Positions 26,471 through 34,698 of a stretch of DNA of 64,000 nucleotides are shown here, one piece after another. Position numbers and translations under genes: made by a program. The DNA lies in NCBI GenBank assembly GCA_040387035.1, contig JAZKEN010000063.1:1-64000 (forward strand), given 5' to 3'. Origin of the DNA: Methylotenera_A sp040387035 (lineage in GTDB: Bacteria > Pseudomonadota > Gammaproteobacteria > Burkholderiales > Methylophilaceae). Position 1 is the stretch's first letter. Each line of letters starts with the position of its first letter. The notes under the pieces were generated by a model. That model did no database searches. It had not been told where the DNA came from and worked only from the letters and a program-made list of their open reading frames with translations.

Positions 26471-27175
26471 TCACATCATGTCGTTGTAGGTGCTGTTGTC
26501 GGCCTCATAACAAACACAAGAAGCCGCTTTTAAGCCATTCATATCATGAATAATGACGCTGCCACGGATATAGCTGATTAAGTTTTTACGCTGTAAGGAA
26601 CCGGCGGCTTTAGTCACACCCACACGGCGCACACCTAGCATTTTGGCTAGCTGATCTTGCGTGATATGGATTTCGTCAGATTGCGAGCGATGTTGAAACA
26701 TCAATAACAGTCTTGCCAAACGTCTTTCTAACAAGTGAAAAAGATTACAAGCGGCGATTTGCAGTGCCTGGTTGTAAACCACATTAGCATAGCGATTCAA
26801 TACCAGGCTGAGCGCTGGCTTAAGCTCTATTTGCTGCGTAAAAATAGCCGCTGGAATGCGCATCGCAAAGCCCGATTTTTGCACCACGGCGCGACAAGGC
26901 CTGATGTTGATACCCAATAGCAGGCTAATGCAGATCATTCCCTCATTGCCAATCAGGGTAACCACCCAGTACGGGCTGCCGGAAATCTGTTTTTCCCATG
27001 AAACAATACCTTCAACAGGGAAGTAGACATAGCTAATTACATCGCCAGGATTGCTAAGCACCTCACCCAAATTAATGCTCACCAATTCGCAATGGCCCAA
27101 GAAATTTTGGCGGCAATTGTCGGTAAGTAGATTTAATAAGCGGTTACTGCCAAAGGCAGTTGAGTTGGTTAACAC
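26471..27175 (-). CDS. Crp/Fnr-family transcriptional regulator 1
   Basis: Regulator of 234 residues: an N-terminal cyclic-nucleotide-fold domain (SNPGDVISYVYFPVEGIVSWEKQI; VTLIGNEGMICISLLLG), a long dimer helix and a Crp-type winged HTH (ITQDQLAKMLGVRRVGVTKAAGSLQRKNLI). No Fnr cysteine cluster and no obvious cAMP-pocket RxS motif, so the signal is unknown. I choose GTG 27173-27175: AAAGGA sits upstream and the N terminus then matches its paralogue at 30586. An ATG at 27241 would add 22 residues. The recognition helix has RRVGVTKAA where the paralogue has RREGVTEAA. It lies among genes that carry the repeated Crp-type sites. Confidence 0.85.
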   Translation of the reverse strand: MLTNSTAFGSNRLLNLLTDNCRQNFLGHCELVSINLGEVLSNPGDVISYVYFPVEGIVSWEKQISGSPYWVVTLIGNEGMICISLLLGINIRPCRAVVQKSGFAMRIPAAIFTQQIELKPALSLVLNRYANVVYNQALQIAACNLFHLLERRLARLLLMFQHRSQSDEIHITQDQLAKMLGVRRVGVTKAAGSLQRKNLISYIRGSVIIHDMNGLKAASCVCYEADNSTYNDMM

Positions 27176-27315
27176 GTGGTTTTTCCTTTTTTGGCACTGT
27201 TCTATTTCTAAAAGGCAACAGGCGGCAAAAGGAAAATTCATGACATTTCCGAATGTCGGAGGCTACATGGAATTACAGTCTGATACTGAAGCTTACTAAA
27301 TAGAGAATATACGTC

Positions 27316-27331
27316 TGTTCGTTAGCAAACA
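27316..27331 (+). promoter_or_regulatory. Crp/Fnr-type site 4 (regulator 1 / superoxide dismutase intergenic region)
   Basis: TGTTCG-TTAG-CAAACA, one mismatch from a perfect palindrome. It lies between the divergent regulator 1 and superoxide dismutase genes. I found no good -10 box at the standard 32-bp spacing on either strand. Confidence 0.55.
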
Positions 27332-27370
27332 TAACAGATGCTAATTTAGTTATGGGCCTGAAAAGGTATA

Positions 27371-27386
27371 TGTGCGCTAACAGACT
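27371..27386 (+). promoter_or_regulatory. Crp/Fnr-type site 5 (superoxide dismutase promoter)
   Basis: TGTGCG-CTAA-CAGACT has a good left half. ATTAAT (27410-27415) is centred 34 bp downstream, predicting a transcript that starts near 27422. That supports the superoxide dismutase start at 27492 over earlier ATGs. Sites 4 and 5 lie in tandem, 55 bp apart. Confidence 0.45.
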
Positions 27387-27491
27387 GACTTTATTGGTAA
27401 ATAAATGAAATTAATGTGCGGAAGCGAACAGACCTTAAATTGCCTGGCGTGTAGCTTAAAAAAGAGAAATAAACTTTTTAAAGACAAAAAA

Positions 27492-28226
27492 ATGGATGAT
27501 TTAATAAAACAAGCCCTGCAAACTGTGACGCATTTATGCAGTGATACCGGGTTAAAAAAACATCAACTGCCAGCTTTAAAATATGACTATGCCGCTCTAG
27601 AGCCATACATTGATTTACGTACCATGATCCTGCATCACGATAATCATCATTCGGGCTATGTGAAAAAACTCAATGAAGCTTTATCGGCTTACCCTGAATT
27701 ACAAATCTACTCGGCATTATGGTTATTGTGTCATTTGGATAAATTACCGGAATCGATCAAAACGGCGGTGCACCATAATGCAGGCGGCCATGTGAACCAT
27801 AGCTTGTTTTGGAATGCCATAAAGCCTTTTAGCTTCAGCGAGCCCAAGGGTATTCTGCGTGAGGCGATCAATCGCGATTTTGGTAGCTTAGGTGAATTTA
27901 AAAAACGTTTTGAAGAAGAGGGCGCCAAGCTGTTTGGTTCTGGCTGGGTGTGGTTGGTAAAAGACTTTGAACCCGACAGCAGGCTGCACATTATCACGAC
28001 CCAGGGCCATGACCATCCATTGATGCAAAACCTGGTTCCTATCCTGTTAAACGATGTGTGGGAACACGCCTATTACCTGCAATACGAAAACCGTCGCAAC
28101 GATTACCTAAAGGCCTGGTGGTCAGTACTGGATTGGGAGCAAGCCACGTTTTGCTATAAAAACGCCGGTAGCTCGGTTGATGAGATTCTAGCCGCGCAGA
28201 ACAAACAGTTTCAAGCGACCAGTTAA
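27492..28226 (+). CDS. Superoxide dismutase (Fe/Mn family)
   Basis: Converts superoxide to oxygen and peroxide; 244 residues from ATG 27492. The four metal ligands are present: H48 (MILHHDNHHSGYV), H103 (GGHVNHSLFW), D188 and H192 (NDVWEHAYYLQYENRRNDYL). GGHVNHSLFW resembles the manganese type, but metal use cannot be fixed by eye. No signal peptide, so cytoplasmic. The stretch from residue 1 to 25 is longer than in E. coli SodA. An earlier ATG at 27405 would add 29 residues, but it lies at or before the predicted transcription start and has no ribosome-binding site. It forms a stress group with csbD and the catalases. Confidence 0.92.
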   Translation: MDDLIKQALQTVTHLCSDTGLKKHQLPALKYDYAALEPYIDLRTMILHHDNHHSGYVKKLNEALSAYPELQIYSALWLLCHLDKLPESIKTAVHHNAGGHVNHSLFWNAIKPFSFSEPKGILREAINRDFGSLGEFKKRFEEEGAKLFGSGWVWLVKDFEPDSRLHIITTQGHDHPLMQNLVPILLNDVWEHAYYLQYENRRNDYLKAWWSVLDWEQATFCYKNAGSSVDEILAAQNKQFQATS

Positions 28227-28243
28227 CAAAAAAAAGCGAGATA

Positions 28244-28259
28244 TGTGTGTTATCACACC
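28244..28259 (+). promoter_or_regulatory. Crp/Fnr-type site 6 (CsbD-like gene promoter)
   Basis: TGTGTG-TTAT-CACACC; the inner GTGTG-TTAT-CACAC is a perfect 5-4-5 repeat. TTTAAT (28279-28284) is centred 30 bp downstream and the gene starts at 28351. Confidence 0.5.
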
Positions 28260-28350
28260 GACGCCTTATTGGCTAAGATTTAATCTTAACTGGTTTGCCG
28301 CAGCAATCAAAAGGCAAATCATTATTGGATTATTTGAATGGAGTGCCACG

Positions 28351-28596
28351 ATGAATTGGGATCAAATTGAAGGTAACTGGAGCGTGTTTAAAAGCAATAT
28401 TAAGCAGCACTGGGAAAAAATAACCGATGATCAGTTAGACTCAATAGCCGGCAAACGCGACCACCTGGCTGGCAAAATTCAAGTGATGTACGGTATTAAC
28501 CTGGAAGAGGCAGAACATCAGCTATCCGATTGGCAGGACAAGCAAATCGACATTGACGGGCAGCCTTACCAGTCCAAACCGTTTATCAAAAAGTAG
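28351..28596 (+). CDS. CsbD-family stress protein
   Basis: Small hydrophilic protein of 81 residues. MNWDQIEGNWSVFKSNIKQ is the hallmark of the CsbD/YjbJ family, followed by WEKITDDQLDSIAGKRDHLAGKIQ. These proteins are abundant under general or osmotic stress and their biochemical role is unknown. I choose ATG 28351 because GGAGTG lies upstream and the conserved family start is MNWDQI. Usual family length is 60-70 residues; this one has about 15 extra at the C terminus. Confidence 0.9.
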   Translation: MNWDQIEGNWSVFKSNIKQHWEKITDDQLDSIAGKRDHLAGKIQVMYGINLEEAEHQLSDWQDKQIDIDGQPYQSKPFIKK

Positions 28597-28604
28597 TACC
28601 GGCA

Positions 28605-30437
28605 TTAAGCCTCATTGCTTGAGTCATTCTCGGAAAGTAGCGCAGCAAATTGCGTTGCATTGATTGCCGGGCTAAAGAAGTAGCCTTGGCCTTCTTCGCA
28701 CTGGTGTTTTTTCAGGAAATCCAACTGCAGCTGGTTTTCAATACCTTCAGCAACGACTTTTAACTGAAGGCTATTACCCATGCTGATGATGGCGTTGACA
28801 ATGGTCACATTATCCAAGGTTGATTCGATGTTTTTGATAAAGGATTGGTCAATTTTAAGAACATCGATTGGAAAATGTTGCAGGTAACTTAAACTGGAAT
28901 AACCCGTACCAAAATCATCCACTGCCAGCTTGATGCCTATTTCCTTAAGCTGCTGCAAAATAGCAGTACTGGCGTGGGCATCACGCATTAATACACTTTC
29001 GGTTATCTCAAGCTCCAGGCAAGCGGCGGGTAATTGAGTTTCAATCAATATAGCACGCACGCCATCCACAAAATCTTTCTGCAAAAACTCCTTTGCGGAA
29101 ATGTTAACGGCAACCTTAAGCGCCGGCAGGCCAGCATCTAGCCAGCTTCTGGCTTGCTTACAGGCTTCGCTAAGCACCCATCTTCCAATCGGTATAATCA
29201 AGCCAGAATCTTCTGCGATGGCAATGAATTTTTTAGGCTCAACGTCTCCCCATTCATCGTGTTTCCAGCGTATTAACACTTCAACCCCGGTAATCTTCTT
29301 GGATTCCAGATTCACTTTTGGCTGGTAGTGCAGGAAAAAATGCTGTTTTTCAAAAGCAATACGCAGGTGCGCCTCAATCATCAGCCTTTGCACAACCAGC
29401 GTATTCATTTCAGGTTTGAAAAACTGGTAATTGGCGCGGCCTTTCTCTTTAGCAAAATACATGGCCGTATCTGCGCTTTTAATCAGGGTTTCTGCATCTA
29501 TTCCATCGTTAGGGTAGAGGCTGATACCAACGCTGGTAGTGATGTGTAGATTGCTTTTATTCAATATATACGGCAATTTAAGCTCATCCAGGACTTTCTG
29601 CGCCGTTAACGCAGCATCTTCACCATGTTTGATATCCGCCAATAAAAGAATAAATTCGTCACCGCCTTGCCTGCTCACCGTGTCAGCATTGCGCACGCAG
29701 TCGCTTAATCGCTTGGCGACCGATTGCAGGAGCTTGTCGCCGGTCGCATGTCCCAGGGAATCGTTGATTTGCTTGAAGTTATCCAAATCTAAAAAAAGCA
29801 GGGCCACTTTTGTTTCGTTTCGATCGGCTGTTGCAATCGCCTGTGCAATACGGTCATTAAGCAAGACACGGTTAGGCAAATTGGTTAAAAAATCATGTTG
29901 CGCCAAATGTGCCATTTTCATGGACATCGCTTTAGCCTCGCTTATGTCATGAAATACCACTACTACACCGGTAAGCTGTCCTGTTTCATCGTGAATGGGT
30001 GAAGATGAGTCTTCAATAGAAATTTCGCTGCCATCGCGTTTGATTAAAACCGTATCCGCCGCTAAACCTGTCGCCATATCCGATTTCAGTACCATTGTCA
30101 CCGGATCAGGTGCGGCTTTGCGTGTGGTGCCGTTGATGATATTAAACACCTGGGTGCTGGGAAGGCCGAATGCTTCTTTACTTGACCAGCCGGTGAGTTT
30201 TTCTGCTGCAAAATTGAGGTAATTGATATTGCCAAGCATGTCGGTGTAAAAAACCGCATCGCTAATCGAATTTAGCGCAATTTGTGCGCCGTTTTCGTCA
30301 GCATCTGAAGTCGCCATTTTATTCACTGGCTTACGGACAACTCTTTTGAGTTTAATGGTGCTATAAGCTAATTCATCATTTGGAATAATTCTAGTTCTTG
30401 TGACTTTGCCCACAATTTTTTTAACCAGATTATTCAT
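28605..30437 (-). CDS. PAS-GGDEF-EAL cyclic-di-GMP signalling protein
   Basis: Cytoplasmic protein of 610 residues. A PAS domain (about 48-165, ISDAVFYTDMLGNINYLNFAAEKLTGW) precedes a GGDEF domain with an intact active site (SRQGGDEFILLLADI) and an EAL domain. The EAL signature is EVLIRW, and the downstream motifs needed for phosphodiesterase activity are present (AVNISAKEFLQ, ELEITESVLM, AVDDFGTGYSSLSYL, KIDQSFI). It may both make and break cyclic di-GMP. No membrane segment. A Crp/Fnr-type site and GATAAT box lie just upstream, linking it to the stress group. Confidence 0.92.
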   Translation of the reverse strand: MNNLVKKIVGKVTRTRIIPNDELAYSTIKLKRVVRKPVNKMATSDADENGAQIALNSISDAVFYTDMLGNINYLNFAAEKLTGWSSKEAFGLPSTQVFNIINGTTRKAAPDPVTMVLKSDMATGLAADTVLIKRDGSEISIEDSSSPIHDETGQLTGVVVVFHDISEAKAMSMKMAHLAQHDFLTNLPNRVLLNDRIAQAIATADRNETKVALLFLDLDNFKQINDSLGHATGDKLLQSVAKRLSDCVRNADTVSRQGGDEFILLLADIKHGEDAALTAQKVLDELKLPYILNKSNLHITTSVGISLYPNDGIDAETLIKSADTAMYFAKEKGRANYQFFKPEMNTLVVQRLMIEAHLRIAFEKQHFFLHYQPKVNLESKKITGVEVLIRWKHDEWGDVEPKKFIAIAEDSGLIIPIGRWVLSEACKQARSWLDAGLPALKVAVNISAKEFLQKDFVDGVRAILIETQLPAACLELEITESVLMRDAHASTAILQQLKEIGIKLAVDDFGTGYSSLSYLQHFPIDVLKIDQSFIKNIESTLDNVTIVNAIISMGNSLQLKVVAEGIENQLQLDFLKKHQCEEGQGYFFSPAINATQFAALLSENDSSNEA

Positions 30438-30509
30438 AAAGTACTGCTTTCAATAGCCTGCTGAATGGATTTTTCATACATTCATTATCCGCAGGTATAA
30501 AAAGCAGTC

Positions 30510-30525
30510 TGTGCATTAGCGCACA
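30510..30525 (-). promoter_or_regulatory. Crp/Fnr-type site 7 (GGDEF-EAL gene promoter)
   Basis: TGTGCA-TTAG-CGCACA, five of six arm pairs. On the minus strand GATAAT (30489 to 30484) is centred 31 bp downstream, giving a short leader of about 40 bases to the start at 30437. Confidence 0.65.
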
Positions 30526-30585
30526 CAAAAAGCTTAATTAAAAGACGTTAATAACGGGCGATTTTTTACAAAACATAGCGGCTAA

Positions 30586-31311
30586 TTATCTGGCAATGCC
30601 GTGCAATGTTGGCAATAAACGATCAAATTCTAATTTAACCACCCCATAGCATTCGCAACTGCGTAATTCCAGGTTAAGCCTATCAATCACGGTGATTTTG
30701 CCGCGGGTATATTGAATCAAGCCGGCTTTTTGTAATTTACGCGCTGCTTCGGTTACACCCTCACGGCGCACGCCCAGCATATTGGCAATTAATTCTTGCG
30801 TCATCGCGAGTTGGTTACTGGCCAACCTATCCAGGCTTAACAATAACCAGCGGCATAATTGCTGCTCAACCGTATGATGTCGGTTGCAAACCGCGGTTTG
30901 CGCCATTTGCGTGATCAATGCCTGCGTATAGCGCAACAGCAAGCGCTGCACGGGGCCTGCACGATTAAATTCAGCTTTCAGTAAATTAGCTTTAAGCCGG
31001 TAACCAAAACCGGCACTTTGCACCACTGCGCGGCTCGGCGTAGTTTCGCCACCCATAAAAAGTGAGATGCCTAATATACCTTCATTGCCCACAATCGCGA
31101 TTTCAGCGGAGGCACCGTTTTCCATCACGTACAGAAGCGAGATGATGGAAGTAGTGGGGAAGTACACATGATTCAATTGTTCGCCGGATTCGTACAACAC
31201 CTGACCTAAAGTCAGCTTGATAAACTCCAAATTTGGGAATAGTCGATCGTATTCACTGTTTAGAAGGGCATCTAGTAAATGATTTTGGCGAGGATCGGAC
31301 ACAATTGTCAT
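30586..31311 (-). CDS. Crp/Fnr-family transcriptional regulator 2
   Basis: Regulator of 241 residues with the same layout as regulator 1: a cyclic-nucleotide-fold domain (YESGEQLNHVYFPTTSIISLLYVMENGASAEIAIVGNEGILGISLFMGGETTPSRAVVQSAG), a dimer helix and a winged HTH (MTQELIANMLGVRREGVTEAARKLQKAGLIQYTRGKITV). It has no Fnr-type cysteine cluster. The RRxGVT recognition helix keeps the arginine-glutamate pair that reads the guanine and cytosine of TGT-type half-sites in the family. A core-perfect site lies 100 bp upstream, suggesting autoregulation. It is the best candidate to bind the twelve related sites. Confidence 0.87.
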   Translation of the reverse strand: MTIVSDPRQNHLLDALLNSEYDRLFPNLEFIKLTLGQVLYESGEQLNHVYFPTTSIISLLYVMENGASAEIAIVGNEGILGISLFMGGETTPSRAVVQSAGFGYRLKANLLKAEFNRAGPVQRLLLRYTQALITQMAQTAVCNRHHTVEQQLCRWLLLSLDRLASNQLAMTQELIANMLGVRREGVTEAARKLQKAGLIQYTRGKITVIDRLNLELRSCECYGVVKLEFDRLLPTLHGIAR

Positions 31312-31410
31312 AAAAACTTTTATATAAACTGAACTTTATTATAAAACGTTTATACAGCCGAATATGTTCGGTAAGCAACTTATAGAAAAAATAGATATTT
31401 ATGATTTTTA

Positions 31411-31426
31411 TGTACGGAGGCGTACA
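31411..31426 (-). promoter_or_regulatory. Crp/Fnr-type site 8 (upstream of regulator 2)
   Basis: TGTACG-GAGG-CGTACA, perfect 6-4-6 arms with an atypical spacer. It lies 100 bp upstream of the regulator 2 start, facing a TCTATA-like hexamer about 35 bp away. Autoregulation is likely. The surrounding 394-bp gap (31312-31705) holds this site and the hairpin at 31589; I see no gene in it. Confidence 0.65.
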
Positions 31427-31588
31427 GACACGATACGGGCGGTGACTAAAATCGTAATCAATCTATTCACGCATTTACTGTGAAAAAGCAGCGAATTTGT
31501 GAGCAGACTTTCTGATCATTTTTAGGAGCTATGTTTATGAATCTTTAAATGCCGAGAAGCCCAATCAATTGAGCAAATATCTATACAG

Positions 31589-31623
31589 CCATTTTATTTT
31601 TAGAAACATTAAAAATAAAATGG
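31589..31623. repeat. 13-bp perfect AT-rich inverted repeat
   Basis: CCATTTTATTTTT (31589-31601) and its reverse complement (31611-31623) flank nine bases. It lies 83 bp past the stop of the EF-hand gene and may end that transcript, but it lacks a GC-rich stem and a clean T run. Confidence 0.45.
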
Positions 31624-31705
31624 TTTGTTTTTTGTAGCGTGCTAAAAATTAACCTGACAAGCTAACGGTAAAGCTAGCCTGGCAGATTAAAATAACTATG
31701 ATCGC

Positions 31706-32152
31706 TTAATTGGTGCCAGTTGTGGTTCCGTTTACAGGGCCTTCTTTTGTAACATCCACGCTGCCATTTTTGCTCTCACCACTGGTTGTACCAATCGGTT
31801 TGTTGTTCATTGAGCTTTTGTAACTTACGCCACCTTCAGTTTGTTCCATGCTACCGTAGGTTTTCTCATGGTGCTTCATATACTCGTCCCTGGAAACCAT
31901 GCCGTTATTGTCGGTATCCATCATTTTCATTTCGCTGTTACTGCTATTCGACGTATTTTTCTTCATGGTTTTGGTGCTGTTTTTCTTATCCATTACTTTG
32001 TCTTGCTGTTTGATCTGAGGGGTATTTGAAGTGCCCATGGCGCTGCCATCATCCTTATTCTCCGGAGTGGTAGCAGCGCTGGCGGATAGCGCACCAATTA
32101 AAAAAGCTGTCGAAACGGCGCTTGTTAAGGCGCATTTAATCAATTTGTTCAT
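31706..32152 (-). CDS. Exported EF-hand-like protein
   Basis: Small exported protein of 148 residues with a clear signal peptide (MNKLIKCALTSAVSTAFLIG...ASAA). The mature part is polar and low-complexity (Ser, Asn, Thr, Lys, Met) with one EF-hand-type loop, DTDNNGMVSRDEY (aspartates at positions 1 and 3, asparagine at 5, glutamate at 12). It may bind calcium. I choose ATG 32150-32152, with AAAGGA upstream; the longer frame to 32257 would remove the signal peptide from the N terminus and overlaps a Crp/Fnr-type site. Function unknown; similar proteins accompany stress genes in betaproteobacteria (recollection, unchecked). Confidence 0.8.
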   Translation of the reverse strand: MNKLIKCALTSAVSTAFLIGALSASAATTPENKDDGSAMGTSNTPQIKQQDKVMDKKNSTKTMKKNTSNSSNSEMKMMDTDNNGMVSRDEYMKHHEKTYGSMEQTEGGVSYKSSMNNKPIGTTSGESKNGSVDVTKEGPVNGTTTGTN

Positions 32153-32231
32153 GGTAAATCCTTTAAGTAGTAAAAAAAGTAGTGCAGTCAAGATGACATT
32201 TTTCATGTTAGGGATGACAAAATTGAGCGTC

Positions 32232-32247
32232 TGTGCGTTAACGAACT
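32232..32247 (-). promoter_or_regulatory. Crp/Fnr-type site 9 (EF-hand gene promoter)
   Basis: TGTGCG-TTAA-CGAACT. On the minus strand TAACAT (32210 to 32205) is centred exactly 32 bp downstream; the start codon is at 32152. It lies in the 438-bp divergent region 32153-32590, which holds this site and site 10 and no gene that I can see. Confidence 0.65.
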
Positions 32248-32375
32248 CTGTACACAATTAAATAATCGCCGCTATTTGGCATAAAGATTACTCATTAATC
32301 CGCTCAATTTTCTCAATATATTTTCTTTTGCATAAGCTGGTTTACGGCTTTAGAACTTTCAAAAGTTAAGTTTTA

Positions 32376-32391
32376 TGTTCGCTAACACACA
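32376..32391 (+). promoter_or_regulatory. Crp/Fnr-type site 10 (catalase-family gene promoter)
   Basis: TGTTCG-CTAA-CACACA, strong left half. The -10 region at the standard spacing is poor (CATGCT). The gene starts 200 bp downstream at 32591. Confidence 0.5.
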
Positions 32392-32590
32392 GACGCAAAT
32401 TTTTTAGTATCGCATGCTTAGTTCAAGTAATTTTGCAGGCATTCATACAAGTTTAATCCGTCACTTTTAATTGAGTTAAGAATAAGATTAGGCGCTCTAT
32501 ATCATTGATTTATTAAGAACTATTTACATAGATTCTTAACATTCATCAATAGGCTGAATGCTGTATTTGAATTTTAAAGGACTCACCAAA

Positions 32591-33700
32591 ATGACCGCCA
32601 TTCGTTCTGGATTTTCACCTCTTGTCTACCATTCAGACTATGAGGTGCCTGAGGAAGAAGAAGCTCAAACCCGTGAAAACCTGATGACAACATTGCGTGG
32701 CATTTCTGAAAAAACTTGCACAGGCTCAGGTCACGCCACGCGCAGTGTGCATGCTAAAAGCCATGGTTTATTGCTAGGTGAGTTGCAGGTATTAGATGGC
32801 TTACCGCCGTACTTGGCGCAAGGCATATTTGCCAAAGCAGCAAACTTTCCTGTCGTGATGCGTATTTCGACTATCCCGGGTGATATCTTGGATGACAATG
32901 TATCCACGCCACGCGGCTTTGCCATCAAGCTGGTAGGTGTTGAGGGTGAACGCTTGATGGGCACCGAAAGCGCAGTGACTCAAGATTTTGTATTGGTCAA
33001 CGGACCTGCTTTTTTAACTCCAGGCCCACGGCAATTTTTATCCAAGCTTAAATTATTAGCGGTTACAACCGATAAAGCGCCGGCGTTAAAAAAAGCCTTA
33101 TCAACGGTTTTACAGGGCACAGAAAAACTGATAGAGGCGGTAGGTGGTGAGAGTGCCACCATTAAAACCATTGGCGGGCACCCCGAAACCCATGTGTTGG
33201 GGGAAACCTATTTTAGCCAGGTGCCGATTATGTATGGCGATTACATGGCCAAAATTTCAATAGCACCCGTATCCGATTCGCTACTGCAACTGAAAAATGC
33301 GCCGGTTGATCTTAATGATAAGCCCAATGGCTTACGTGAAGCGGTGGTGGATTTTTTTGCCAGTAATACAGCCCAGTGGGAGCTGCGTGTGCAACTGTGC
33401 ACAGATTTACAGGCAATGCCGATTGAAGATGCCTCTGTGGTGTGGCCAGAAGAACTAAGCCCTTATATCGCTGTGGCCCGCATCACGGCCAAACCGCAAC
33501 AGGCGTGGAGTGAAGAGCGCTCTAAAATAGTCGATGACGGCATGTCATTTAGCCCTTGGCATGGCATTGAAGCACACAGGCCTATTGGTTCGATTATGCG
33601 CGTGCGCAAGCTGGCGTATGAAATGTCGGCGAAATTTCGCGCGGAGCATAACAGGGTATCCATGGTTGAACCTGCGAGTTTGGACCATTTTCCTGACTAG
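32591..33700 (+). CDS. Small haem catalase-family protein (SrpA-like)
   Basis: Haem protein of 369 residues of the short catalase-related family. The distal histidine region is TRSVHAKSHGLLLGEL (compare RVVHAKG in catalases), and the proximal region SIMRVRKLAYEMSAKFRAEHN carries the likely haem-ligand tyrosine. It lacks the full catalase length and the NADPH-binding and C-terminal domains. Relatives include periplasmic peroxidases and fatty-acid hydroperoxide enzymes, so a role in lipid peroxide removal is possible (inference). No signal peptide. I choose ATG 32591 with AAAGGA upstream. It forms an apparent operon with the PPOX-type gene 49 bp downstream and a lipoprotein gene. Confidence 0.87.
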   Translation: MTAIRSGFSPLVYHSDYEVPEEEEAQTRENLMTTLRGISEKTCTGSGHATRSVHAKSHGLLLGELQVLDGLPPYLAQGIFAKAANFPVVMRISTIPGDILDDNVSTPRGFAIKLVGVEGERLMGTESAVTQDFVLVNGPAFLTPGPRQFLSKLKLLAVTTDKAPALKKALSTVLQGTEKLIEAVGGESATIKTIGGHPETHVLGETYFSQVPIMYGDYMAKISIAPVSDSLLQLKNAPVDLNDKPNGLREAVVDFFASNTAQWELRVQLCTDLQAMPIEDASVVWPEELSPYIAVARITAKPQQAWSEERSKIVDDGMSFSPWHGIEAHRPIGSIMRVRKLAYEMSAKFRAEHNRVSMVEPASLDHFPD

Positions 33701-33749
33701 GCATGCCTAGGCAACTTTTTTGAAACGTCACACAAGGAATAAATTAAAA

Positions 33750-34244
33750 ATGAAGATTCAAGCACAAAAAACGCAAGAGCTTACGCAACTTGGTGAGTTG
33801 ATAGAAGAGATGTCAGTCTGTATGTTAAGTACCATAGATGACGAGAGCTTGATTATCTCAAGGCCAATGTCACCGCAGGAAATGTGCGAGCAGGGTGCCA
33901 TCTGGTTTTTAACCGATATTCATTCATCTAAAGTCAGGCACTTGCAACTGATGAACCTTGCCTATTCTAATGAAGGTCAAGGCACCTATGTATCGATTTC
34001 CGGCCATGGCGAAACCATTACCGACCGCGCGCGCATTGAGGCTTTATGGACACCATTTGCCAAGCCCTGGTTTCCTGAAGGGGTGGATTCAGCCAATCTG
34101 TCCGCATTGAAATTTGTTCCGCATATTGCCGAATACTGGGATGCGCCGAATAGCAAGATGGTACGTATGTTTGCAATGGCGGCATCCATAGCCGCCGCCA
34201 AGCCAATTGGTATGGGAGAGCACGGTAATATCAATATATCTTGA
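33750..34244 (+). CDS. Pyridoxamine-5'-phosphate-oxidase-like general stress protein (GSP26 family)
   Basis: Split-barrel flavin-binding protein of 164 residues: LGELIEEMSVCMLSTIDDESLIISRPMSPQ, IWFLTDIHSSKVRHL, LAYSNEGQGTYVSISGHGETITDRARIEALWTPFAKPWFPEG. This is the COG3871 general stress protein 26 family, which binds FMN or FAD. Start at ATG 33750 with AAGGAAT upstream. It follows the catalase-family gene closely and is likely co-transcribed from site 10. Confidence 0.9.
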   Translation: MKIQAQKTQELTQLGELIEEMSVCMLSTIDDESLIISRPMSPQEMCEQGAIWFLTDIHSSKVRHLQLMNLAYSNEGQGTYVSISGHGETITDRARIEALWTPFAKPWFPEGVDSANLSALKFVPHIAEYWDAPNSKMVRMFAMAASIAAAKPIGMGEHGNINIS

Positions 34245-34266
34245 TAAGGATTCGAAAGGATTCGAT

Positions 34267-34530
34267 ATGAATACTATTTTTCATGCACTGGCTGCAGTCA
34301 TGCTATTAAGTCTTTATGGCTGTGACAAGCCTTTGGCGGCACACGACACAGAGCAAAAGAACAATCCCGGCCAATACGGCGATGAAGGGATTGAGCGCGA
34401 AAAAGACAAGTCTATCGATGAAAAGATCCAGATCGAACCTCCCAAACCGGATGGTAGCCCGGAAATCATTATTCCGCCGCCTAAAGTGAATATGCCCCCG
34501 GAAATCGTGCCGGAAAAACCGGCCAAATAA
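34267..34530 (+). CDS. Small proline-rich lipoprotein
   Basis: 87-residue putative lipoprotein. The signal peptide ends in the lipobox LYGC (cysteine at 19), then the chain is charged and ends in a proline-rich tail with near-repeats (SPEIIIPPPKVNMPPEIVPEKPAK). The ribosome-binding region contains GGATTCGA twice in tandem (34248-34266 area). I do not recognise the family. It is third in the catalase-family operon, so it may be part of an envelope stress response. Confidence 0.7.
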   Translation: MNTIFHALAAVMLLSLYGCDKPLAAHDTEQKNNPGQYGDEGIEREKDKSIDEKIQIEPPKPDGSPEIIIPPPKVNMPPEIVPEKPAK

Positions 34531-34610
34531 GGCTTAAGTACTTCAAATGACTATGCTGCCTTGCCCAAATTGGCAGGGCTAAAGCGAATAAGCGGATGCT
34601 GTGTGCTTTT

Positions 34611-34626
34611 GGTTCGGTAACGTACA
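34611..34626 (+). promoter_or_regulatory. Crp/Fnr-type site 11 (CHRD gene promoter)
   Basis: GGTTCG-GTAA-CGTACA, one base off the left consensus. CATACT (34648-34653) is centred exactly 32 bp downstream and the gene starts at 34699, leaving a leader of about 40 bases. Confidence 0.6.
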
Positions 34627-34698
34627 TTCATGCCTGTTAATTAGAGACATACTCATTATTCAATTTTATTTATTCAACTTTTTATTTTTTGGGAGTTT

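Noticed and set aside
27405..27491. N-terminal extension of superoxide dismutase
   Set aside because: No ribosome-binding site and it lies at or before the predicted transcription start; the family begins near MDDLIKQ.
32153..32257. Extended start of the EF-hand protein
   Set aside because: It would bury the signal peptide and overlap a regulatory site; ATG 32152 has a good ribosome-binding site.
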